Assembly (NCBI GenBank): GCA_937925815.1
Contig: CALAMQ010000030.1
Location: forward strand, 1-33,968
Length of the DNA: 33,968 nucleotides
Reading direction: 5' to 3'
Source of the DNA: an uncultured Granulosicoccaceae bacterium
GTDB taxonomy: Bacteria; Pseudomonadota; Gammaproteobacteria; CALCKW01
Shown in pieces: positions 6,382 through 13,900 of this stretch. The stretch's first letter is position 1; every line of letters begins with the position of its first letter. Both the position numbers and the translations under genes were made by a program. A model generated the notes under the pieces. It was given only the letters and a program-made list of their open reading frames with translations, was not told the DNA's origin and did no database searches.

Positions 6382-8176
6382 TCGGTTTACACGGCGTGAA
6401 GCGTTGATCGCACTGTCGGTTTGCTGTGCGGTAGTCAGCCTTGTGCTGGCATTGAGCGCATTTATATTTGCGCGTCCGCTCGAGGGTGCACAGCATCAGG
6501 TGTCGGCCTTGCAGTTGCGTGTTAGGCAGGTTCGCGCCGACAGCCTAGCTCTACGCGAAGCGCTCATGTCAATTGAGTTGATTCAGCGACTTGGGAACCA
6601 GCAAGACCTTGCCAATGCGGCGTTTGCGTCGTTGCGCGAGTCGGTGAATACCGATTCAGGTCCGCTCGACATGACCGTGGTGGCACCGGCTTGGGACGCG
6701 GCAATGTCGGCCTGGCAAAACCAACTGACAGGCGCTCGGTCTGCGGTCGATGACGCCAACCAACGAGCCGCGCTCGCGGACCAGCTCGATGAAGCGCATG
6801 CTATCGGTCTGAGTCTCGCGCGCACAGTTTTCGGTGGCACAACACTCGGTCCGGCCCAGCGGGTTGCATGGCTACAATGGCCGCTGACACTCGCAGAGCT
6901 GCGCGTTCGCGTGGCCGCCGCAGGGGGCTATCTTGCGTCTGAAATGGCGGCACCAATCTCGGCGGCGCATGACGACACACGCGCACTGATTGACAGTTCT
7001 GCAAGTGATATCAGCGACCGTGCCAGAGAGGGGCTCGAAGTTGTGCAAGCGCTGCTTGCAAACGCGGAGTCCCAATTTGCAAGCCCAAGTGCCGCGCCGC
7101 CCGCAGTCGCCACGGCCGACAGCGCGGCGCGTGAACTTGAAGCCGCGCTCATGGGGGCTGGCGATGCACTTGCGGTTGCCTTATCGCGTTGGAGCACCGC
7201 CAAGTGGGTCGCTGTCATCGCTGGCGTGTTCAGCATGCTCGGTTTCTCGCTGGCGCACGCGATGAGCGTGTCCGGCACCTCAGTCCTCAATGCCCGACGC
7301 AGTGGCCGCCAGCAAGCGTTGCTAACCGCCGCGCGACGGCTGGTATCAGACAGCAAGCGTGACTACCAATTCGCGCGCGCCTTAAACGGGGCGAGCGCTA
7401 AACGCCATGATCGCCTTGAGCAACTGTCGTCTGACGCGCATGCCTTGGCCGCGAGCGCCTCGCGGCTAAGCAAGCCACGCGAGCTGGTGTTGAATCTCGG
7501 ACGTCAGCATGCAAATTCACAGCGGACGCTTGGAAAACAGATGGCCAGCACCGGCCTTGCATTGCAAGAGACCAAGCAGCATGCGCAAAGATGGGCGCAA
7601 CGTTGCGAGGCGTCCAAAGACCTGCACCGCAGCACGCGAGAGCTCGGCGAGCGCGCGGCATTGCTGCAAGTCAATGCACGCATTCGCATGGGTTGGTCAG
7701 AGACAGAGCTCTCAGAGGATTTTCAACGGCTCAATGACAGTATGAGACGCGTGATGACGCAGACCGAATCCCTCGTGCGGCATCAAGGAGACGCGGCGCA
7801 GCGCACGCTCGCCAGCTTGGTGAAGAGCATCGACTTGCACGCGGACTCTGATTCAACGGTTGCACACGCAGCCCGGCAACTGCAGGCTTACGTGAACGGA
7901 CAGAGTGACCTCAGTGGGCGTTATGACAAGCTCGACACAGAGCTCAGTTCTTATGAAGTCAAACTGCAGGAATTGCAAGAGCAAGCGGCGAGTGACCAAG
8001 AGCTCGAAGCCCGCGCTCTCAAGGCGCGCCGTGCCACGGCGAAGTTTGCCGAGCAGGTCAACCGCCTGATTTTGTTCGAGCCAGCTGATGAAGCCAAAGC
8101 GCCACCGCCAGCGCGTTCGGCGCCGCAGCGCGCGCGTGCAACCAGGGCGGTTGACAGTGCGGAGGTAGAAGTCTGA
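6359..8176 (+). CDS. pilJ: PilJ-like chemoreceptor with a degenerate signalling tip
   Basis: By position, topology and coiled-coil composition this is the PilJ receptor of the twitching chemosensory pathway. The 605 residues hold a first membrane helix at about 15-38, a periplasmic region of about 240 residues, a second membrane helix at about 283-302 and a long cytoplasmic helical region. I cannot recognise a HAMP domain after the second helix. The most conserved part of chemoreceptors, the hairpin tip with N-A-A-I-E-A-A-R-A-G-E-x-G-x-G-F, is replaced around residues 435-457 by L-L-Q-V-N-A-R-I-R-M-G-W-S-E-T-E-L-S-E-D-F. Only the L-x-x-N-A part remains. The start ATG at 6359 lies 23 bases inside pilI. 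The stop shares one base with the chpA start (TGATG). No frameshift is needed to read it, so it looks like an intact but diverged gene. Confidence 0.82.
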   Translation: MSVSTLSDRFTRREALIALSVCCAVVSLVLALSAFIFARPLEGAQHQVSALQLRVRQVRADSLALREALMSIELIQRLGNQQDLANAAFASLRESVNTDSGPLDMTVVAPAWDAAMSAWQNQLTGARSAVDDANQRAALADQLDEAHAIGLSLARTVFGGTTLGPAQRVAWLQWPLTLAELRVRVAAAGGYLASEMAAPISAAHDDTRALIDSSASDISDRAREGLEVVQALLANAESQFASPSAAPPAVATADSAARELEAALMGAGDALAVALSRWSTAKWVAVIAGVFSMLGFSLAHAMSVSGTSVLNARRSGRQQALLTAARRLVSDSKRDYQFARALNGASAKRHDRLEQLSSDAHALAASASRLSKPRELVLNLGRQHANSQRTLGKQMASTGLALQETKQHAQRWAQRCEASKDLHRSTRELGERAALLQVNARIRMGWSETELSEDFQRLNDSMRRVMTQTESLVRHQGDAAQRTLASLVKSIDLHADSDSTVAHAARQLQAYVNGQSDLSGRYDKLDTELSSYEVKLQELQEQAASDQELEARALKARRATAKFAEQVNRLILFEPADEAKAPPPARSAPQRARATRAVDSAEVEV

Positions 8177-11100
8177 TGTCGCTGCCCGCCGCGCCTGCCC
8201 GCTACTTTCCAAAGCCCATGCACAGTTTGCTCGGTGAGCTTGCCAGCACGCTCGACACGCTTGAAACACGCATGGCAGCGGTGGCTGACAACGGCACCAA
8301 CGCGCACGAGTTGGCAGTGGTGTTGCCGGTGTTGATTCAAGCACGTGACGTCTGCGCGCTCACCGGTCTCAACGGACCGCATTTGTTGCTCGTTGAGATG
8401 GTGCGCGTCGTCGAAGCGGTGATTGAAGGTGAATTTGAGCAGCCGCTGGAGGCCAATACCGCACTGATGTTTGCCGCGGCGCGCTTGCCTGGCTACATCC
8501 ACAGACTGGCGATTGGTGGTCGAGATATTCCGCTGGCGCTGTTGCCGGCATTGAATGACCTGCGCGCGGTGCGCGGCGCGCCCTTGTTGTCGGATGCGGT
8601 CATGCGGCTGCCTCTGTTTCGTCTGCCACCCGATGACCTCGGCGTGTCTCACTCCGATGACACGCTCGCTGCGGCTGCGCGCCAAGTGCGCCCTCACTAC
8701 ATGCGTGCGTTGTTGAGCTTGATCCGTGGCGAAGGTGTCGATGACGCGCTCGGTCAGATTGCCGGGTGTCTCAAGACGCTGCGCGAGCATTCTCACCGGC
8801 GCTCTGTGCGCATGCTCTGGCTGATTGCGCGCGGTGTTGTCGACGGCCTCAGAGGGGGCGCACTCGAACTCAAGCCGGCGGTCAAAACCCTGCTTGGCCA
8901 AATGGATCAATGCATCAAGCTCGCGGTTGAGCACGGTGAGCGCGATTTGGTTGTATCGCTGCCACCGGAGCTGCTGCGCAGTTTGTTGTTCTACTGCGCG
9001 CACGCGGGTGACACCAGTGATGTGTTGACAGTGGTGCGCCAGCGCTACCAGCTCGATGACCTCGGGCGACTGGCAACCGCTGACGACACCGTTGCCACGC
9101 AAGTCAATACAGCCCCTGCACCGGGCTTGCTGTTCGCCGCACGCGATCAAGTCCAAGACGAATTGGACCGGGTGCGCGATGCAGTGTTGGCCTTTGCCCA
9201 CAGCGACGTGGATCCCGCTGAGACCCTGCAACCAGCTGGGCTGTTGCTTGAGCGCGTATGTGAAACGCTCGGGGTGCTCGGCCTGAACAGCGCGCGCACC
9301 ACCTTGCACACATCGATTCCGATGTTCCACGGCATCCGCAACCGCCACACCAGCGCGCGCGCACTCGGCACGCTCGCCGAAGTACTGTTGCAGGGCAGTC
9401 GATTGCTTGACGCAGAGTTGGATCGCCAGAGTGGCGCCGACGATGACCTCGACTGCAGTCAGGAACTCGACATCGAGCAATCGGCACTCACGCGCATGCC
9501 GCGCGAAGAGCGCCGCCGCCTGTTGAGCGCGGTGCTCGAGCAGCTGCGCGCTGCGCTCGAGGCATTTGAATCGGCGGTGGTCGCGTTGCGCGCCGGTGGC
9601 GATGTGTCCTCTGGCATCGACAGCGCGGCAGAAGTGCTGCGCGACGCGAGCCGCGCGTTGGATGTTGTGCCACTGCGCGCCGCGCATGACGCCTTTCAGC
9701 GGCTTGTTGACCTCGTCGACAGACTGCGAACATCAGACTTTGACTTTGCGGGTCTAGACCACAGCTCAGCACTGGTCGAAGCGGTGGCCGCACTTGATCT
9801 GTACCTTCGCGCGATGGCCGAGAACGACCTCAATGGCCGCGGCTACTTGCGGGCGTGCTTCACCGGTCTGACGTCGCTCGAACAGGAGCTTGCCGCACGG
9901 CAGGTTGTCGAGGCCGTGCCGGCTGCCAGCGCGCCGCCCGCTGCAAGTTTGGCGCAGCCCGACGTGCCACCTGATCCACCTGAGTTACCGCAGCCAACTG
10001 AAGACGCTGCGCCTGCGGTTGCAGCGCACGCGCTGGATCGCACTGATGATACGCCACGGTACTGCAACGACCCTGCGTTGCGCGCGCTGTTCGTCGCCGA
10101 GGCGCACGAGCGCATGGAGTTGCTTCGGCAACATTTGGAGACCCGCACTGACGCCAGTGGCGGTGTGTCGGTTGATGACCGTGCGCGTCACTTGGTCTCG
10201 GCAGCTGCGCAACAGGCCCGGCCCGCTGAAGTCAACGCGGTCGCCTGCTTACTAGAACAGATTGGGCGCCTCTTTGCGCACTACCAGCGCAGCAGCGCAA
10301 GTGCGTCGCGCATGGAAATGGACTTGGTGACGCGCGCATTTGCAAGCGTGGACCTGAGTTTGGATAACCTCAGTATTCACGAACCTTGCGATCCAGATGC
10401 GCTGGGGTTGTTTGAAGAGTTGAGTAGCCTCGCATCAGTGCTCGGTGTGGCGGACGATGCCGAGGACCAGGACGCCGCTGACGAATTGCGCGCCGTGTTT
10501 CTGGAAGAGGCAGATGAGCTGTTGGCGGTTGCAGGTGTGGCACTTGCGGACTGGCAGGAGCAACCGGCAGATCACACCAGTGCGCAACGCCTTATGCGCA
10601 GCCTTCACACCCTAAAAGGCAGTGCGCGCGTTGCCGGGTGCGTTGATATCGCCGATATCGCGCACGTGATTGAGAGTGATGTCACCCGACTCGCTGTCGA
10701 GCCCAAGGCTTTTCGATCAGAACATGCGATGCAGTTGCAACAAGGACTCGATCGTATCGCCGAGGTGGTGTGCAACGGCGCAGCGACCTCGGCCGACAGC
10801 AGCCTGGTCGCGCCTGCCGCATCCGATCTCGACGATGCCAAAGACGATCTGCAAACGAGTGTTGTCAGTGCGGGCCAGAGCGTTGAGAACGTTGAGAGCG
10901 TCAATGAAAGCGTGCCTTCGGTGCAACCCGACGCGGTCACGGACAACGCCGATGACATGTTGCGCGTGAGCAGTCAGGAGGTCGGCGATCTCGCAGCCCT
11001 CGCCAATGATGTAACGCTTCACCGGTTGGCTCTGCACGACAGTATGTTCGAGGCGCAATCGCAGATTGATGACATGACGCGTACCGTGCGGCGACTCGAG

Positions 11101-12678
11101 GAACTCTACCGCGGCACTGCCGACGGCGACGACGGTGTTTTGCCGCCCGCTGTTCAGGAAACATTGCGTGACTTTGACACCATTTCGCAAGGCGTGCGGG
11201 ATCACATGCGCATGTCGCGCGCGGCGCTCGATGCCCAACGGCAATCTGGTGCCTCGTTGCAAGACGGCTTGCTGAAACTGCGGCTGCTGAGCTTTGAGTC
11301 ACTGGTGCCGCGCTTGCAACGTGTGGTTCGCCAGACCGCGCAGGCATTTTCAAAGCAAGTAACGCTCAGCGTCGTCGGCGGCGACCTCTCGCTTGACCGG
11401 GGCTTGTTGGCACGCCTCGCGGGCCCACTCGAACACGTGGTTCGAAACGCTGTGGTGCACGGCATTGAGTCCCAGGCTGATCGGGTGACTGCTGGCAAGG
11501 ACCCGTGTGGCCGCATAGTGATGCACGCCTATCAACAACAGGGCAGTCTGCATGTTCGCGTGGCGGACGACGGCCGTGGAATCGATTTGGCCGGTGTGCG
11601 CTCGGCGGCGCAGGCGCGTGGCGTGGCGCTCGACGCCAGTGATGACGCGTTGATCAACCTGATTCTGACGCCGGGCTTTAGCACGGTTGAAGCGGTTGGT
11701 GACCACGCTGGTCGAGGCGTCGGCCTGGACGTTGTCAACCGCGAGGTGCGAGCAGCGGGGGGCAATCTCAGCATTCAGACTCAGCCCGGTGCTGGCGCCG
11801 TGTTTGGGCTGCGTCTGCCGCAGGCTTTGACCATTGAGAAGGCTGTGCTGTTGCGCGCCGGTGACAGCCGGTTTGCCGTGCCGCTGAATCAAGTGGTGAG
11901 CATCGAGCACGTGCCCGCAGCGGTGGTGCGCGACATCTACCTCAAAGAATCGGGGACTTTCGGTTACGACGGCGACAGCTTTCCAGTACACCACCTCGGT
12001 GAATTAATTGGTGTGTCTGCTTGGCAGCCGGAGGCAGCCAGTGAGCGTGAGGCCTTGGTGTTGCTCGATCTCGGCGAACGCCGCATGGCATTACATGTGG
12101 ACAGCGTTGTCGGGCAACGGGAGTTACCGGTGCGAAACGGTGGCAAGCAACTGCAACAGCTTCGTGGCTTCAGCGGTGCAAGCGTGATGGCCGATGGCGA
12201 AGTGGTGTTGGTGCTCGATGTCGCGGGTTTGTTGTTGGAGCGCGCCGGGCACGAGGCCTTGGTGGACGTCGGCGACGAGACCCGGGTTTTGGCAACGGCG
12301 GTGGCGAGCACGGTCATGGTGGTCGACGACTCGGTCACCATGCGACGCGCCAACAGCCAGGCCCTGAGCAAAGGCGGTTACCGCGTTTTACAAGCCCGCA
12401 ATGGCCTCGATGCGCTGCAACAGATGCAAGACGAGTGGGTGGACGCGCTGGTGCTCGATCTCGACATGCCCGGCATGGATGGCTACCAACTGCTAGAGCG
12501 CCTGCGGGCGGATGAAAACACGCAAAAATTGCCTGTTGTCGTGGTGTCTTCGCGCTCGGAAGAGGAGAGCCGTGCGCGGGTGAAATCGCTCGGTGTTGCC
12601 CACTTTCTTGAAAAGCCCTGCCGGGGGCGATGGCTGTTGGACACCGTTGACCAACTGCTCGGCGCGACGGTCAGCTGA
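8176..12678 (+). CDS. chpA: ChpA-type hybrid chemotaxis histidine kinase (short form)
   Basis: This is the central CheA-like kinase of the Chp system. The N-terminal ~600 residues are a helical, Hpt-like region without phosphotransfer motifs. A degenerate Hpt surrounds His672 (R-H-L-V-S-A-A, missing the K-G). One canonical Hpt follows, with His811 in L-H-T-L-K-G-S-A-R-V-A-G. A P3-like dimerisation part (about 960-1070) leads to the HATPase domain (about 1075-1215). Its N box is E-H-V-V-R-N-A-V-V-H-G at 1086-1096, with Val where CheA has Asp; D-D-G-R-G-I-D and G-R-G-V-G-L-D-V-V are intact. A CheW domain (about 1218-1355) and a C-terminal receiver (1379-1497, phospho-acceptor Asp1428) complete it. 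The 1500 residues are far shorter than Pseudomonas ChpA (about 2470, with eight phosphotransfer-like domains). The start overlaps the pilJ stop by one base, with GGAGG ten bases upstream. Confidence 0.93.
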   Translation: MSLPAAPARYFPKPMHSLLGELASTLDTLETRMAAVADNGTNAHELAVVLPVLIQARDVCALTGLNGPHLLLVEMVRVVEAVIEGEFEQPLEANTALMFAAARLPGYIHRLAIGGRDIPLALLPALNDLRAVRGAPLLSDAVMRLPLFRLPPDDLGVSHSDDTLAAAARQVRPHYMRALLSLIRGEGVDDALGQIAGCLKTLREHSHRRSVRMLWLIARGVVDGLRGGALELKPAVKTLLGQMDQCIKLAVEHGERDLVVSLPPELLRSLLFYCAHAGDTSDVLTVVRQRYQLDDLGRLATADDTVATQVNTAPAPGLLFAARDQVQDELDRVRDAVLAFAHSDVDPAETLQPAGLLLERVCETLGVLGLNSARTTLHTSIPMFHGIRNRHTSARALGTLAEVLLQGSRLLDAELDRQSGADDDLDCSQELDIEQSALTRMPREERRRLLSAVLEQLRAALEAFESAVVALRAGGDVSSGIDSAAEVLRDASRALDVVPLRAAHDAFQRLVDLVDRLRTSDFDFAGLDHSSALVEAVAALDLYLRAMAENDLNGRGYLRACFTGLTSLEQELAARQVVEAVPAASAPPAASLAQPDVPPDPPELPQPTEDAAPAVAAHALDRTDDTPRYCNDPALRALFVAEAHERMELLRQHLETRTDASGGVSVDDRARHLVSAAAQQARPAEVNAVACLLEQIGRLFAHYQRSSASASRMEMDLVTRAFASVDLSLDNLSIHEPCDPDALGLFEELSSLASVLGVADDAEDQDAADELRAVFLEEADELLAVAGVALADWQEQPADHTSAQRLMRSLHTLKGSARVAGCVDIADIAHVIESDVTRLAVEPKAFRSEHAMQLQQGLDRIAEVVCNGAATSADSSLVAPAASDLDDAKDDLQTSVVSAGQSVENVESVNESVPSVQPDAVTDNADDMLRVSSQEVGDLAALANDVTLHRLALHDSMFEAQSQIDDMTRTVRRLEELYRGTADGDDGVLPPAVQETLRDFDTISQGVRDHMRMSRAALDAQRQSGASLQDGLLKLRLLSFESLVPRLQRVVRQTAQAFSKQVTLSVVGGDLSLDRGLLARLAGPLEHVVRNAVVHGIESQADRVTAGKDPCGRIVMHAYQQQGSLHVRVADDGRGIDLAGVRSAAQARGVALDASDDALINLILTPGFSTVEAVGDHAGRGVGLDVVNREVRAAGGNLSIQTQPGAGAVFGLRLPQALTIEKAVLLRAGDSRFAVPLNQVVSIEHVPAAVVRDIYLKESGTFGYDGDSFPVHHLGELIGVSAWQPEAASEREALVLLDLGERRMALHVDSVVGQRELPVRNGGKQLQQLRGFSGASVMADGEVVLVLDVAGLLLERAGHEALVDVGDETRVLATAVASTVMVVDDSVTMRRANSQALSKGGYRVLQARNGLDALQQMQDEWVDALVLDLDMPGMDGYQLLERLRADENTQKLPVVVVSSRSEEESRARVKSLGVAHFLEKPCRGRWLLDTVDQLLGATVS

Positions 12679-12679
12679 C

Positions 12680-13177
12680 ATGAAGGCGTCCACGCGTGGC
12701 TCAGTTGACCAAGTAGCTGGACTGCGCTGCCTCGTGATGCCGCTTACCAAAGGCTTTGCGCTCTTGCCAAATGACGTTGTGCAGGCGCTTATTTACAACG
12801 AACAATTAGACCCGCCGGACTTCGATGCGCCAGGTTGGTTGCTGGGCTCAGTGCACCGTGAAGCGCTTGGTCGAGTGCCCTTGATTTCGTTAGAGGCGCT
12901 GTGTGGCTGGACAACGCCGCCTGCAGGCGGCGGCCATATTGCCTTACTGAGGCATCTGGGGCACAGCGATCTGCCGCCCTATTTTGCTATGAGGCTGGCA
13001 GGTGCACCGTGGGTGGTGGAGCTGAACGCGACCAGCCGCTTGCACGCCATACAACCCGACTCCAAGCTGTTTTGTGTTGTCAGTGAAATCAGTTTGGATG
13101 GCCAGTTGGGTGTCATACCGGACCTCGATGCGCTCGGTGAGGTGCTGAGCACGGTGGAACAGCCCCACACGCGCTGA
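12680..13177 (+). CDS. chpC: CheW-like protein ChpC
   Basis: The 165 residues resemble a divergent CheW domain: an N-terminal strand with L-R-C-L-V-M-P-L and F-A-L-L-P-N-D-V-V, then W-L-L-G-S-V with the ensuing R-V-P-L-I-S-L-E in place of the usual R-G-x-x-x-P-V-x-D-L. It follows chpA after one base and is the last gene of the operon, so by position it is ChpC, an accessory coupler that may link other receptors to ChpA. No Shine-Dalgarno sequence is clear, so it may rely on coupling to chpA translation. The gene expected between chpA and chpC, the methylesterase chpB, is absent. A hairpin overlaps its stop codon. Confidence 0.8.
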   Translation: MKASTRGSVDQVAGLRCLVMPLTKGFALLPNDVVQALIYNEQLDPPDFDAPGWLLGSVHREALGRVPLISLEALCGWTTPPAGGGHIALLRHLGHSDLPPYFAMRLAGAPWVVELNATSRLHAIQPDSKLFCVVSEISLDGQLGVIPDLDALGEVLSTVEQPHTR

Positions 13178-13194
13178 CTGCTGTCAGAGCAGTC
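13176..13194. terminator. Hairpin between convergent chpC and rsmE
   Basis: GACTGCT (13176-13182) and AGCAGTC (13188-13194) form a perfect 7-bp stem with a 5-base loop. It overlaps the chpC stop and the rsmE stop, which are only six bases apart. No U tract follows on either strand, so it may be a weak or Rho-assisted bidirectional end rather than a classic intrinsic terminator. Confidence 0.45.
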
Positions 13195-13900
13195 CCTGGC
13201 GCTGGCGCATGAGCGTGAGCGCAACGGACGCCGCGGTCTCAGTGCGCAGCACCAGTGGGCCGAGTGAAGCCCGCTCCCAACCCGCGGCCTCTGCCTGTGC
13301 AATTTCGGTATCGCTCAATCCCGATTCGGGGCCTATCAGCACAGAGTGCATCGGCGTTGCCGGGTGGGTGCTGAGCAGGCGCGCGGCCGCCGGTGCGAGC
13401 ACAAAGCCCGGCGCGCTCTGGGCGAGCCATGTCGGCAGGCTTGCGACCTCGGCCAGAGCGGGCAGATCACAGCGTCCGCATTGTTCGCTCGCGCTGACGA
13501 TGATGTTGTGCCAGTGTTGTCTTTTCTTGGCCAGCCGGTCAGCCGGGAGTTTCACACTGCAGCGCTCTGTCATCAGCGGTTGGATGCAGGCAACGCCGAG
13601 CTCAGTGGATTTTTGCAAGGCGTAATCCATGCGGTCGCCACGCGAAATACCCAGTGCGAGCGTGATCGCGGCACCTGTGTCTGGGCCCGCACGCACCGCA
13701 GTGATCGACGCGTTTGCGTGTTTTTTTTCGGCGATCAATGACGCCGCGTAGGCGTTGCCGTCGCCGTTGAAGAGCTCCAATGGATCACCTGTTCGCAAGC
13801 GCAACACACTGATCACATGCTTGGTTGCGCTTGCAGGCAGCGACAGCGTGTCACCGACGGTGAGGGTTGAGTCAACGTAGAGTCGCGGCGTGTGCGCCAT
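13184..13900 (-). CDS. rsmE: 16S rRNA (uracil-1498-N3)-methyltransferase RsmE
   Basis: RsmE methylates U1498 of 16S rRNA with S-adenosylmethionine. The 238 residues fit the family (243 in E. coli). An N-terminal PUA-like part contains H-V-x-x-V-L-R-L-R-x-G-D-x-L-x-L-F-N-G-D-G. The C-terminal SPOUT knot shows L-I-G-P-E-S-G-L-S-D-T-E followed by L-G-P-L-V-L-R-T-E-T-A, the cofactor-binding motifs. The ATG shares one base with the dnaG stop (TGATG), so the two are translationally coupled. In E. coli rsmE lies next to gshB; here the chemosensory operon separates the two. Confidence 0.95.
   Translation of the reverse strand: MAHTPRLYVDSTLTVGDTLSLPASATKHVISVLRLRTGDPLELFNGDGNAYAASLIAEKKHANASITAVRAGPDTGAAITLALGISRGDRMDYALQKSTELGVACIQPLMTERCSVKLPADRLAKKRQHWHNIIVSASEQCGRCDLPALAEVASLPTWLAQSAPGFVLAPAAARLLSTHPATPMHSVLIGPESGLSDTEIAQAEAAGWERASLGPLVLRTETAASVALTLMRQRQGLL

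Noticed and set aside
7951-9687. A 578-codon open frame on the minus strand opposite chpA and the end of pilJ
   Set aside because: It lies wholly antisense to well-supported coding sequence, has shadow-type composition (rich in Arg, His, Gln, Ala), no recognisable domain and no ribosome-binding site. GC-rich DNA often gives such shadows.
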